DNA of 64,000 bases from Lutibacter profundi (lineage in GTDB: Bacteria > Bacteroidota > Bacteroidia > Flavobacteriales > Flavobacteriaceae): assembly GCF_001543325.1 (NCBI RefSeq), contig NZ_CP013355.1:2262001-2326000 (forward strand), in the 5' to 3' direction. Within the stretch, counting starts at the first letter, position 1. The number at the start of each line of letters is the position of its first letter. The position numbers and the translations under genes were made by a program. Below the pieces are notes generated by a model that did no database searches, had not been told where the DNA came from, and saw only the letters and a list, made by a program, of their open reading frames with translations. This document shows, in pieces, positions 15,962-25,427 of the stretch.

Positions 15962-16408
15962 ATGAAAATAAATTATTTAAAACCAATAATAGGTATCTTT
16001 GTTTTGTTATTTGTAATTTCTTGTAAAGTTGAACCGCAACCAATTGAATACGGGAAAGATCAATGTAGTTTTTGTAAAATGAATATTGTTGATAAAACAC
16101 ATGCTGCCCAATACGTTACAAATAAAGGAAAGCAGTTTAAGTTTGATTCAATTGAATGTATGATTAATGATTTAAGTAATAAAAATGAAGGAGATATGGC
16201 AATGCTGTTGGTTGCTAATTATGGAAAACCTGGAGAAATGATTGCTGCTAAAACAGCAACATATTTAATTAGTAAAAAAATTAAAAGTCCTATGGGAGCA
16301 AATTTATCTGCCTTTTCTTCAAAAAGTAAGGCTGAAGAATTTAAGCAACAATATGGAGGAGAAAATTACACTTGGATAACGTTAAAACAAAAGCTTTCAG
16401 ATAAATAA
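15962..16408 (+). CDS. nosL: Copper chaperone NosL, lipoprotein
   Basis: 148 residues with lipobox Cys21 (V-I-S-C). The metal motif C35-S-F-C38-K-M40 is the conserved NosL copper site, followed by H-A-A-Q-Y-V. NosL delivers Cu(I) to apo-NosZ for CuZ assembly, together with NosD-F-Y. Its stop codon overlaps the nosD start (ATAATG arrangement), so expression is coupled. Confidence 0.95.
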   Translation: MKINYLKPIIGIFVLLFVISCKVEPQPIEYGKDQCSFCKMNIVDKTHAAQYVTNKGKQFKFDSIECMINDLSNKNEGDMAMLLVANYGKPGEMIAAKTATYLISKKIKSPMGANLSAFSSKSKAEEFKQQYGGENYTWITLKQKLSDK

Positions 16409-17640
16409 TGAGATTTAAAATTTTCTTTTTCCTTTTTTTCAGTATCTTAACTAGCACGGCTAAACAAATTGAGGTTTGTAATAGCTGTAATATAAAAACC
16501 ATAACAGAGGCCATTAAAATCTCAGTAGCAGGTGATACAATTTTAGTTAAGAAAGGCGTATATAAAGAGCAAAACATTATTATTGATAAATCAATTTCAT
16601 TAATAGGTGAAAAAGGAGCCATAATTGATGGTGAAAATGAAGGAGGGATACTAATATTTGAAACAGATAATTTCACAATAAAAGGTATAAAAATTATCAA
16701 TGTTGGTTTAAGTTATACCATTGATTATGCAGCAATAAGAGTTGTGAAAGCAGAAAATTTCATCATTGAAGATTGTATATTAGAAGGTGTTTTTTTTGGA
16801 ATTTTAATTGAAAAATCAAAGAGAGGTATAATACGTAATAATAAAATTTCAAGTGATAGGAAAAATGAAGCGAGCTCTGGTAATGGTATTCATATATGGA
16901 GTGGAAGTGAAATGGAAATTTACAATAATGAATTGTTTGGATTACGAGATGGACTTTACTTTGAATTTGTTAAGAAAAGTAAAATTTATAAAAATGTAAG
17001 TCATGATAATATTCGTTATGGATTGCATTTTATGTTTTCAAACCATAATATCTATCACCATAATGAGTTTAGAAACAATGGTGCTGGTGTAGCAGTTATG
17101 TTTTCTAAGTTCATTACAATGTATAACAATACGTTTAAATTAAATTGGGGTTCTGCTTCGTATGGATTATTATTAAAAGAAATTTATGACGCTGAAATTT
17201 ACAATAATTTATTTGAAGAAAATACCATAGGTATAAACGGAGAAGGTTGTACCAGAATTAATTATACAAATAATACTTTCTTGCGTAATGGTTGGGCAGT
17301 TAAAATTGCAGGAGCTTGTTATGCAAATATTTTTGAAAAGAATGACTTTATGCATAATTCTTTAGATTTAGCATATAATTCTAAAGTAAACGATAATAAA
17401 TTTGAAAATAATTATTGGAGTGAGTATACAGGATATGATTTAAATAATGATGGAATTGGTGATATCCCATATCGTCCAGTAAAATTATTTTCATACATCG
17501 TAAATAAAACACCAGAAGCTTTGGTATTATTAAGAAGTTTATTTGTAGATATTATCAATTTTTCAGAAAAAGTTTCACCGGTTTTTACACCAGATAATTT
17601 AATGGATAAGAACCCTATAATGAAAAGAATTAATGATTGA
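16408..17640 (+). CDS. nosD: Periplasmic copper-maturation protein NosD
   Basis: 410 residues; Sec signal peptide (about 1-18, ending near S-T-A-K-Q), then a right-handed parallel beta-helix with many N-N and I-Y-x-N repeats (CASH/NosD type) and the Y-W-S-E-Y-T-G-Y-D-L-N-N-D-G-I-G-D-I-P-Y block typical of NosD. It acts with the NosFY transporter in building the CuZ centre. The last 8 bases overlap nosF. Confidence 0.95.
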   Translation: MRFKIFFFLFFSILTSTAKQIEVCNSCNIKTITEAIKISVAGDTILVKKGVYKEQNIIIDKSISLIGEKGAIIDGENEGGILIFETDNFTIKGIKIINVGLSYTIDYAAIRVVKAENFIIEDCILEGVFFGILIEKSKRGIIRNNKISSDRKNEASSGNGIHIWSGSEMEIYNNELFGLRDGLYFEFVKKSKIYKNVSHDNIRYGLHFMFSNHNIYHHNEFRNNGAGVAVMFSKFITMYNNTFKLNWGSASYGLLLKEIYDAEIYNNLFEENTIGINGEGCTRINYTNNTFLRNGWAVKIAGACYANIFEKNDFMHNSLDLAYNSKVNDNKFENNYWSEYTGYDLNNDGIGDIPYRPVKLFSYIVNKTPEALVLLRSLFVDIINFSEKVSPVFTPDNLMDKNPIMKRIND

Positions 17641-18340
17641 ATTTAAAAATTTACACAAAAGTTTTGGTAAATTAACTGTTTTAGACGGTTTAGATTTGTC
17701 AATAAAAAAAGGAGGAATTTTTGCCATTCTAGGACCAAATGGATCGGGTAAAACAACACTAATTAAATGTTTGCTAGGAATGGTAATTCCAAATAAAGGA
17801 GAAATAAACTTTAATAATGAGAGTGTTTTAAAAAAATGGGAGTATAGAAATAATTTAAATTATTTACCTCAAATAGCCAATTTCCCCCCAAATTTAACAG
17901 TTATTGAACTAATTAATATGGTAAAAAACCTTCGCCCAAAAGAATCAAAAGAATCTAAATTAATAGAACTTTTTGGTTTAGAAGATTTTTTAAATAAAAA
18001 ATTAGGAAATTTATCGGGTGGAACAAAACAGAAAGTAAATATTGTACTTACGTTTATGTTTGACAGTGAACTAATAATTTTAGACGAACCAACTACAGGT
18101 TTAGATCCCATAGCACTTATTCACTTAAAAGAGTTAATACAACAAGAAAAAGCGAATGGGAAAACCATATTAATAACAACGCACATTATGAGTGTTGTTG
18201 ATGAGTTGGCTGATGAAATTGTATTTCTGTTAGATGGTAAAATTTATTTCAAAGGAAGTATTGAAGCCCTTAAAAAGCAAACCAATAATAATAATTTAGA
18301 GCATGCCATTGCCAATTTAATTTCAAAACAATATGCTTAA
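17633..18340 (+). CDS. nosF: ABC transporter ATPase NosF
   Basis: 235 residues. Walker A G-P-N-G-S-G-K-T-T (about 34-42), Q-loop in L-P-Q-I-A-N-F, signature L-S-G-G-T-K-Q-K, Walker B E-L-I-I-L-D-E-P-T-T-G-L and the switch His in T-T-H-I-M-S. Partner of NosY and NosD in CuZ biogenesis, probably by moving a sulfur species or driving NosD conformational change. Overlaps both neighbours by 8 bases. Confidence 0.95.
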   Translation: MIEFKNLHKSFGKLTVLDGLDLSIKKGGIFAILGPNGSGKTTLIKCLLGMVIPNKGEINFNNESVLKKWEYRNNLNYLPQIANFPPNLTVIELINMVKNLRPKESKESKLIELFGLEDFLNKKLGNLSGGTKQKVNIVLTFMFDSELIILDEPTTGLDPIALIHLKELIQQEKANGKTILITTHIMSVVDELADEIVFLLDGKIYFKGSIEALKKQTNNNNLEHAIANLISKQYA

Positions 18341-19115
18341 AATATTAAAATATAGTTTTTATGACCTTATGCGTAGTAGATGGAGCTACGTGTACTTTGT
18401 CTTTTATTTATTACTAGGTTTTGTATTGTTATTTTTAAATAATGATGTATCAAAAGCAGTAATAACATTAATGAATATCATTATAGTATTAACACCGCTT
18501 ATAGGAACTATTTTTGGGGTTATGTATTATTATAATTCAAGAGAATTTACAGAGTTGTTGTTGGCACAACCAATAAATAGAAGTAAAATATTTATGGGGC
18601 AATACATGGGTATATCACTTTCATTAACACTAAGTTTACTCCTAGGTTTAGGAATTCCATTTATAGCATATGGCTTATTTAAATCTGCAGCAATTTTTAA
18701 TTTTAGTTTATTGTTAGTAGTTGGCTCATTTTTAAACTTTATTTTTGTTGCTCTTTCATATAATATAGCACTTTCAACCGAAAATAAAATAAAAGGTTTT
18801 GGATATGCAATTTTAATGTGGTTGTTTTTAGCTGTTATATATGATGGTATTTTCTTAATTTCTTTGATGGTTTTTAATGATTATCCGCTAGATAAATTTT
18901 CATTAATTGCAACCATGTTTAACCCTATTGATTTATCAAGAATACTAATTTTATTGAAATTAGATATTTCAGCATTATTAGGTTATACAGGAGCTGTTTT
19001 CAGAAAGTTTTTTGGAACAAATATGGGAATGTTACTTTCAATGTGTACACTTATATTATGGGTAGTATTCCCAGTTTTTAGAATCAATAGGAAACTTAGA
19101 AAAAAAGATTTTTAA
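18333..19115 (+). CDS. nosY: ABC transporter permease NosY
   Basis: 260 residues with six membrane helices (about 20-38, 45-68, 90-118, 125-147, 155-180, 230-252). The R-E-F-T-E-L-L-L-A-Q-P-I-N-R coupling segment after helix 2 is typical of NosY/ABC-2 permeases. Forms the NosF2Y2 transporter. Ends the nosLDFY unit; converges on the dehydrogenase gene with an 11-bp gap. Confidence 0.93.
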   Translation: MLKILKYSFYDLMRSRWSYVYFVFYLLLGFVLLFLNNDVSKAVITLMNIIIVLTPLIGTIFGVMYYYNSREFTELLLAQPINRSKIFMGQYMGISLSLTLSLLLGLGIPFIAYGLFKSAAIFNFSLLLVVGSFLNFIFVALSYNIALSTENKIKGFGYAILMWLFLAVIYDGIFLISLMVFNDYPLDKFSLIATMFNPIDLSRILILLKLDISALLGYTGAVFRKFFGTNMGMLLSMCTLILWVVFPVFRINRKLRKKDF

Positions 19116-19126
19116 TATAGTGAAGT

Positions 19127-20083
19127 TTAGTTGTTGTTAAATTTTTTAAATAAACTATTTAACATATTTTCAGACATTGAGTGTAAATCAAATTTAGGTT
19201 GCCACCCCCAATCTTTTTTAGCATTAGAATCATCAATACTTCTTGGCCAACTATCAGCAATATTTTGCCTAAAATCTTTATGATAAGTAATTTCAAACTC
19301 AGGGATAAAAGTTTTTATTTCTGAGGCAATTTGTTCAGGTGTAAAACTCATTGCAGCCAAATTATAAGATGATCTAATTTTTATTGCTTCTGGTTTTACA
19401 TCCATAATTTTTATGGTAGCTTCAATTGCATCATCCATATACATCATTGGTAGTTTTGTATTTTCACTTAAAAAAGAATCATATTTACGATTGTGCAGTG
19501 CATTGTGATAAATTTCTACGGCGTAATCGGTAGTTCCACCTCCAGGATTTGTTTTCCAACTTATAATTCCAGGATAACGTAGGCTTCTAACATCAACACC
19601 ATACCTATTGTAATAATATTCACACCAACGTTCACCTGCAAGTTTACTTATACCATAAACTGTTGTAGGCTCCATAATTGTTTTTTGAGGGGTGTTTTCT
19701 TTAGGTGTAGTTGGTCCAAATACAGCAATAGAACTTGGCCAAAAAACTTTTTTAATCTTTCCTTCTTTAGCTAAATTAAGTACATTAAATAATGAGTTCA
19801 TATTTAATTCCCAAGCTTTTGAAGGGTGCTTTTCACCAGTTGCAGAAAGCATTGCTGCCATTAAATACAATTCATTAATTGCGTATTTATCAATAATTTT
19901 TTCAATAGCACCTTTATTTAAAGCATCTACTATTTCAAAAGGCCCAGACTGCATTAACTCATCATTTCCCTCTCTAATATCAGCAGCAATTACAGCATCA
20001 CTTCCATTAACTTCACGAAGTTTTAGTGTCAATTCAGTACCAATTTGACCACAAGCCCCAATAATTAAAATACGGTTATTCAT
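19127..20083 (-). CDS. L-threonine 3-dehydrogenase, SDR (epimerase-like) type
   Basis: 318 residues. Rossmann motif G9-A-C-G12-Q-I-G15, active-site Ser in P-S-S-I-A-V-F-G-P and Y143-x3-K147. The overall order, including G-G-G-T-T-D-Y and the S-W-P-x-S-I-D-D-S-x-A-x-x-D-W-G-W block near the end, fits the NAD-dependent extended-SDR threonine dehydrogenases known from flavobacteria. Product is 2-amino-3-oxobutyrate, normally cleaved to glycine and acetyl-CoA by the Kbl lyase, which is not in the window. A TATCTTTG box lies 30 bp upstream. Confidence 0.9.
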   Translation of the reverse strand: MNNRILIIGACGQIGTELTLKLREVNGSDAVIAADIREGNDELMQSGPFEIVDALNKGAIEKIIDKYAINELYLMAAMLSATGEKHPSKAWELNMNSLFNVLNLAKEGKIKKVFWPSSIAVFGPTTPKENTPQKTIMEPTTVYGISKLAGERWCEYYYNRYGVDVRSLRYPGIISWKTNPGGGTTDYAVEIYHNALHNRKYDSFLSENTKLPMMYMDDAIEATIKIMDVKPEAIKIRSSYNLAAMSFTPEQIASEIKTFIPEFEITYHKDFRQNIADSWPRSIDDSNAKKDWGWQPKFDLHSMSENMLNSLFKKFNNN

Positions 20084-20112
20084 ATAGCTATATATCCTTT
20101 TGTTGTGACTTC

Positions 20113-20120
20113 AAAGATAC
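20113..20120 (-). promoter_or_regulatory. Putative -7 box TATCTTTG of the threonine dehydrogenase gene
   Basis: TAnnTTTG match on the minus strand, 30 bp upstream of the ATG at 20083. Confidence 0.45.
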
Positions 20121-20198
20121 TTAAAATAAATTTTTTATAGATATTGGTTCGATTTTTATCAAAACAATATTTTTTTAATAAAATAGCTTAATAATTAG

Positions 20199-20206
20199 TA
20201 TTTTTG
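20199..20206 (+). promoter_or_regulatory. Putative -7 box TATTTTTG
   Basis: Exact TAnnTTTG match. It overlaps a possible TTG start at 20204, which argues that translation begins at the ATG at 20225. Confidence 0.5.
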
Positions 20207-20224
20207 AAGTCAATAAATTTTAAA

Positions 20225-20839
20225 ATGAAATACTTATATAGTTTTTTATTAATCTTTTTATTTTTAATTTTTTCTTGTAACAATTCAAAAAAGATGCAAG
20301 AAGGAACTAAAAACTCAGATTCATTAAAAATAAGTTTAGATTATAGAATAGTTAGCAGACTTGGAGAAACGTTGATTCCGAAAGCAAAAAAAGCAATTTC
20401 AGATTGGAAAGAATATAGAAATGTAGATAAATTTATTTTAAAATATTATAATATTTCAAATATGGAAGCACTTCAAAATGCGCGTGAACTTTCTGAGTTA
20501 ATAAAGCAAATGAAGGATTCTATTAGGGTTGAACAGTTAAAGCAACCAAGCGTTATTGCTCGTTTAAATGTATTGCATAATGAAGCTTTAAGATTGGCTG
20601 ATATGGCTACAATTCATACAATTTCTAATGAAGAAGTAAAAAATGAGGTTGAAAAAATAGTTGAAATTTATTCAGCAGTTAATTCTAAGATAAATACAAT
20701 TTATAAGGTGGCAGCTATTCAAAAATCATTAGAGGTTGATACTGAAAGTCCTGTTGAAATTGAAAAGAAGCAGAAACCTATAAAAAAATATAAGAAGTAC
20801 ACAAATAGAATAATACCACCAAAAAAAACGAAACAATGA
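20225..20839 (+). CDS. Lipoprotein of unknown function, helical
   Basis: 204 residues from the ATG at 20225. Lipobox I-F-S-C with Cys18, then a largely helical, charged protein with possible coiled-coil character around 60-150 and a very basic Lys/Pro-rich C-terminus (about 180-204). I do not recognise a domain. Its last four bases overlap the next lipoprotein gene, so the two are co-translated and probably act together. Confidence 0.75.
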   Translation: MKYLYSFLLIFLFLIFSCNNSKKMQEGTKNSDSLKISLDYRIVSRLGETLIPKAKKAISDWKEYRNVDKFILKYYNISNMEALQNARELSELIKQMKDSIRVEQLKQPSVIARLNVLHNEALRLADMATIHTISNEEVKNEVEKIVEIYSAVNSKINTIYKVAAIQKSLEVDTESPVEIEKKQKPIKKYKKYTNRIIPPKKTKQ

Positions 20840-21363
20840 AAAATATAATTTATTTTTTACTTATATCATCTTTGTTTTTGAGTTGTGAAAAAAAACAAAC
20901 ATCAAAACAAGTTAATATTACTGTTGAGAAAGAAAAGATTAATAATGTACTAAATGCGTGGCATAAAAGCGCTGCTGAAGCAAATTTTGATTTGTATTTT
21001 AATGCGATGGCTGCAGATGCTATTTTTATAGGGACGGATGCTTCAGAAAACTGGACAATTCCAGCATTTAAAAATTTTAGTAAACCTTATTTTGATAAAG
21101 GTAAGGCTTGGAACTTTAAGCCTGTTGAACGTAATGTGTATGTTAATTCAGATGGGAGAATTGCATGGTTTGATGAATTATTAGATACTTGGATGGGGGT
21201 TTGTAGAGGTTCAGGAGTATTAAAGAAAAATGGAGATACTTGGAAAATTGAACACTATGTTCTTTCTTTAACAATACCTAATGGTAATGTAGAAGATGTA
21301 AGAAAAATAAATAAAGAAAAAGATTCATTATTTCTAAAAAAAATTAGAAAATATGTTAAATAA
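20836..21363 (+). CDS. Lipoprotein with NTF2/SnoaL-like domain
   Basis: 175 residues. Lipobox L-S-C with Cys17; residues 35-160 form an NTF2-like fold of the SnoaL_3 kind: W-H-K-S-A-A-E-A-N-F-D-L-Y-F-N-A-M near the start, F-I-G-T-D-A-S-E-N-W, W-F-D-E-L-L-D and G-D-T-W-K-I-E-H-Y-V-L-S near the end. Members bind small molecules but many have no assigned reaction. ATGA overlap with the upstream gene. Converges on recX with an 8-bp overlap. Confidence 0.85.
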   Translation: MKNIIYFLLISSLFLSCEKKQTSKQVNITVEKEKINNVLNAWHKSAAEANFDLYFNAMAADAIFIGTDASENWTIPAFKNFSKPYFDKGKAWNFKPVERNVYVNSDGRIAWFDELLDTWMGVCRGSGVLKKNGDTWKIEHYVLSLTIPNGNVEDVRKINKEKDSLFLKKIRKYVK

Positions 21364-21826
21364 GGGTATTTACAATCTTATAAATTAATTCAGATTCATA
21401 ACCTTTTGAAATAAGAAAAGTAACAAGTTTATTTTTTTTCTTAAACGCATTTGGTTCTCTTATCAGACTCATTTTTTTTTTAGCAATTTTTTGGAGCGTA
21501 CTAAAATATTCCTCTTCATTAATTTCTTTCAAAGCCGTTTTAATATTGTATGAAGAAATATTTTTAAATTTAAGTTCATTCACAATTTTAATTTTTCCCC
21601 ATTTTTTGATAGAGAATTTACCTCTTACAAAAGCTTTAGCAAATCGTTCTTCATTTAAAAAATTATGCTGTAATAAATGAAGAATTATCTTTTCTTTGGC
21701 TTCAGGAATCATTTGTAAATCATATAATTTTTGTTCAACTTCTTTATGACACCGTTCTTGGTATGCACAAAAATGTTCTAAAACTTTAGTAGCTTCATCA
21801 ACAGTATATGATTTTTGTTTTTTCAT
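21356..21826 (-). CDS. recX: Recombination regulator RecX
   Basis: 156 residues, three tandem three-helix repeats as in RecX; conserved C-x-x-R-x-H/x-x-E-V-x-x-K-L near the start, N-E-E-R-F-A-K-A-F-V-R-G-K and W-G-K-I-K-I-x-x-E-L-K. Modulates RecA filaments. recA is not adjacent. Start at the ATG at 21826 gives full length. Confidence 0.9.
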   Translation of the reverse strand: MKKQKSYTVDEATKVLEHFCAYQERCHKEVEQKLYDLQMIPEAKEKIILHLLQHNFLNEERFAKAFVRGKFSIKKWGKIKIVNELKFKNISSYNIKTALKEINEEEYFSTLQKIAKKKMSLIREPNAFKKKNKLVTFLISKGYESELIYKIVNTLI

Positions 21827-21884
21827 GAATGTTTATTAAAATTAAATAAGGCTTTTAAAAGTTATTCTTTTCGTTAATCTAAAC

Positions 21885-21945
21885 TTGATTCAGGTTCTTA
21901 TAATAAGATGCTGAATCAAGTTCAGAATGACGGTGCATTCTGTTA
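21885..21945. repeat. Dispersed TTGATTCAG/CTGAATCAAG repeat
   Basis: TTGATTCAGG and ATGCTGAATCAAGTTCAGAATGACG form an imperfect inverted repeat. Similar sequences are common between genes in flavobacteria. It lies between recX and the end of the first RND operon and could act as transcription terminator. Confidence 0.4.
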
Positions 21946-21971
21946 TTTTCAGACAGCCAATTTTAAGTAAT

Positions 21972-24900
21972 CTATTGCTTTCTATTTAGCCACAATTTAA
22001 AGTTGTTTAATATTGAAAACATCACAGGAACAATAATTAATGTTAAAAAAGTGGCAAAAGTTAATCCAAAAATAATGGTCCAAGACATTGGCCCCCAAAA
22101 GGCAACATTTTCACCACCAATATAAAACTGAGGGTTAAACTCCGTAAACAGTGTCATAAAATTTATATTAATACCAATTGCCATTGGTAATAATCCTAAA
22201 ATAGTTGTTATAGCTGTTAATATCACAGGTCTTAAGCGTGTTTTACCACCCTCAACAATACTTTCATAAATTAGTTCTTTGGTTAATATTCCTTCTTCTA
22301 AACCTAGTTCTAATCGTTTACGTTGCATAATTAAAATAGTATAATCTATCAATACAATGGCATTGTTTACTACAATACCTGCTAGTGAAATAACACCAAT
22401 CATAGTCATCATAATCACAAATTCCATTCTAAAAGCAATTAACCCAAGTAATACACCAATTAAACTTAACACAACCGATAATGAAATGATAATAGGTGTT
22501 GAAGTTGAGTTAAATTGACCTACAAGAATTAAGAAAATTAAAAATACCGCTATTAATAAAGCCTTGCTTAAAAATGCCATTTCTTCAGCTTGTTTTTCTT
22601 GTTCGCCAGTAAATGAAACAGCAACATTTTTAGGTAACTTATAATTTGCTAAAATTTTTCTAATTTGATCATTCACTTCAGTAGCGTTGTAATTTTCAAG
22701 AACATTTGAAAAAATGGTAATAACCCTTTTTAAATCTTTTCGTTTAACAGCACTAAAAGTTGATGATTTTTCAGCGTGTGCTACTGCAGAAATTGGGACT
22801 TGTACAATTTTACCATCACTTTGGTTTCTAAAGGTGATTTTTTGATTAATAAGTGCCTCTTTATTGTATCTGTATTTATCCATTAACCGGATGTTAATTG
22901 GATAATCATCTTCACCATCTTTAAAAGTTGAAACTTCTTTTCCAAATAATGAAGTTCTTAAAGCATCTCCAATTTGTACTGTTGAGATATTTAAACGTCT
23001 AGCTTTCTGACGGTCAATAATAATAGGTAATTCTGGTTTGCCTTGTTCTACATCTAATTTTAAATCTTCAATACCTAAAATATTGGATTCGTTAATAAAT
23101 TGTTTTATAGCTTCTGATGTTGTTAATAATTGATTGTAATCTTCACCTGAAACTTCAATATTAATTGGAGCACCAGTTGGAGGTCCATCCGATGGTTTAT
23201 CAACCGTTATATTTACGCCTGGGTATTCTTGAAGTAAATTTCTAATTTCAATTAAAACATCATTGGTATGAATTCCTTTTCGCTCCATAAATTTCACAAA
23301 ATCTACTGTTATACGAGCTTTGTTAGGTGTTGGTCCACCTGGTTGACCTCTATTTGGGTCGCTAGTTCCTTCACCAACTTGTCCAATAACTGAAGTAATT
23401 AAAAAATTAGCTCCGTTTATTTCATATTTCTTTAAATAATTTTGAATTTTAGTTTCAATTTCAGATGAAAGTTTATTGGTCACTTCAATATCTGTTCCAA
23501 TAGGGTATTCTAAATAAACATATACTTGTTTTGGCGGTGTTTCTGGAAAGAAAAGTACTTTAGGAGGAAATACACCAAAAAGCAGTATAGATAAAATTAA
23601 CAAACCAAAAGTTCCAAAAAGAAATCTTCTAGGTCTTTTCCCTTTTAATGAAAATCGTAAAACTCGCTCATATAAATTTTCTTGTCTAGGTAAATAAACA
23701 TATTGAAACCATGCAGTTGCTGGGGATAATATTTTAGTATTTATAACTCTTAATAAACCAGCGAAAACAAGAAGTAATCCGAATGCGTTAAATCCTTTAG
23801 TTTCTGTTGTTAACCCTAAAATTATAAACACAACTCCTACAGAAAAAACGATAGAACTATATAATAATATTTTTTTAAAATTAACTTTATCTTCTTTTAT
23901 TTTCATAAAAACAGAAGTTAACATAGGGTTTATAACTAATGCAACAAACAAAGAAGATGTTAAAACAATAATTAACGTAATAGGCAAGTATCTCATAAAT
24001 TCACCCATTATTCCAGGCCAAAAAGCCAAAGGTAAAAAGGCCGCCAAAGTAGTTGCTGTTGAAGCAATAATTGGCATGGCAACTTCTCCAACGCCATATT
24101 TAGCAGCATCTATTTTTGAATAGCCTTCATCTAATAACCGATGCACATTTTCAACTACCACAATACCATTATCTACCAACATTCCCAGAGCAATTACTAA
24201 AGAGAATAACACCATTATATTTAAGGTAACACCTAAAGCACTAAGTACAATAAAGGAGATAAACATAGATAATGGAATAGCAATTCCTACAAAAAGAGCA
24301 TTTCTAATTCCAAGGAAAAAAAGTAATACCAACACCACTAATATAATTCCTAAAATAATACTGTTTTCCAAATCGGCAACCATTGTTTTGGTGTCGTTAG
24401 TTTGATCATTTGTTTTAGAAATGTTTAAGTTTGAAGGGAAATAATCTTCTTTAGCTTTCGCAATAATTACATCAATTTGTTCAGAAGCATTTATTAAATT
24501 TTCACCACCACGCTTTGTAACATCAAGCATAACTACTGGCTGCGAAAACTCACGCGCATAACTTTGTTTTTCTTGTTCTTTAAAATTAACACTAGCAATA
24601 TCACGCAAGTAAACAATGTGTCCATGTTCTTGCTTTACAATAATATCTGCTATTTCTTTTGCCGATTTAAATTCGCCAATAATGCGCACATTTCTACGCA
24701 AACCTTCTTCTAATAAATCACCGCCAGAAATAGTTATATTTTCATTTTGAATAGCTTGAGCGATATCATTAAAACTAATTAGTGAGACTTCCATTTTGTA
24801 CAAGTCAACACTAATTTCCATTTCTTTATCTTGAATACCGCGAATATCAACTTTTGAAATTTCAGGAACCTTTTCAATTTCATCTTCTAAATATTCGCCA

Positions 24901-25397
24901 TATTCTTTTAATTCATCCATAGAAAAATCTCCTGACAAATTAATATTCATTATTGGCCTTAATTCGGCAAAATTCATTTCTTGTACGTTGGGATCGGCAG
25001 GTAAATCTGTTGGGAAATCTTTGTCAGATTTTGCTGCATCAACTTTGTCTTTTACCTTACGCAATGCTTCAGTTGGGGTAATACTAAAATCAAATTTTAC
25101 TTGAATAGAAGAAAAACCTTCAATTGAAGTTGAAATAATTTCATCAACTCCAGATATTCCATTAATTTCTTTTTCAAGTGGACGTGTAATTAACTTTTCG
25201 ATGTCAATTGCTGAGTTTCCGGGATAAGGTGTTGATATAAATATTTGAGGAATAACAATTTCAGGGAAGGCCTCTCTAGGCATACTTTGGTAAGAGAATA
25301 TACCAGCTATAAAAATCATTACAATCAACACAAATACAGTCATTTTATTATGAATTGACCATGTTGAAAGTTTAAACTCTTTTAATACTTTATTCAT
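21972..25397 (-). CDS. RND efflux pump inner-membrane protein (system 1)
   Basis: 1141 residues, longer than the usual 1030-1050. Two RND halves, each with one helix, a large periplasmic loop and further helices; proton-relay region G-M-L-V-D-N-G-I-V-V-V-E-N around residue 405. The extra length comes mainly from an inserted segment of about 75 residues with two or three hydrophobic stretches after V-F-M-K-I-K-E-D-K. Works with the membrane fusion protein and TolC-like protein encoded just upstream. Substrate class (drugs or metals) cannot be told from sequence. Confidence 0.92.
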   Translation of the reverse strand: MNKVLKEFKLSTWSIHNKMTVFVLIVMIFIAGIFSYQSMPREAFPEIVIPQIFISTPYPGNSAIDIEKLITRPLEKEINGISGVDEIISTSIEGFSSIQVKFDFSITPTEALRKVKDKVDAAKSDKDFPTDLPADPNVQEMNFAELRPIMNINLSGDFSMDELKEYGEYLEDEIEKVPEISKVDIRGIQDKEMEISVDLYKMEVSLISFNDIAQAIQNENITISGGDLLEEGLRRNVRIIGEFKSAKEIADIIVKQEHGHIVYLRDIASVNFKEQEKQSYAREFSQPVVMLDVTKRGGENLINASEQIDVIIAKAKEDYFPSNLNISKTNDQTNDTKTMVADLENSIILGIILVVLVLLFFLGIRNALFVGIAIPLSMFISFIVLSALGVTLNIMVLFSLVIALGMLVDNGIVVVENVHRLLDEGYSKIDAAKYGVGEVAMPIIASTATTLAAFLPLAFWPGIMGEFMRYLPITLIIVLTSSLFVALVINPMLTSVFMKIKEDKVNFKKILLYSSIVFSVGVVFIILGLTTETKGFNAFGLLLVFAGLLRVINTKILSPATAWFQYVYLPRQENLYERVLRFSLKGKRPRRFLFGTFGLLILSILLFGVFPPKVLFFPETPPKQVYVYLEYPIGTDIEVTNKLSSEIETKIQNYLKKYEINGANFLITSVIGQVGEGTSDPNRGQPGGPTPNKARITVDFVKFMERKGIHTNDVLIEIRNLLQEYPGVNITVDKPSDGPPTGAPINIEVSGEDYNQLLTTSEAIKQFINESNILGIEDLKLDVEQGKPELPIIIDRQKARRLNISTVQIGDALRTSLFGKEVSTFKDGEDDYPINIRLMDKYRYNKEALINQKITFRNQSDGKIVQVPISAVAHAEKSSTFSAVKRKDLKRVITIFSNVLENYNATEVNDQIRKILANYKLPKNVAVSFTGEQEKQAEEMAFLSKALLIAVFLIFLILVGQFNSTSTPIIISLSVVLSLIGVLLGLIAFRMEFVIMMTMIGVISLAGIVVNNAIVLIDYTILIMQRKRLELGLEEGILTKELIYESIVEGGKTRLRPVILTAITTILGLLPMAIGININFMTLFTEFNPQFYIGGENVAFWGPMSWTIIFGLTFATFLTLIIVPVMFSILNNFKLWLNRKQ

Positions 25398-25427
25398 TAT
25401 AAGATTTCTTCTAAGTTAATTTTAAAT

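Noticed and set aside
20204-20224. TTG at 20204 as start of the lipoprotein gene
   Set aside because: It overlaps the TATTTTTG box; the ATG at 20225 gives a proper lipoprotein signal.
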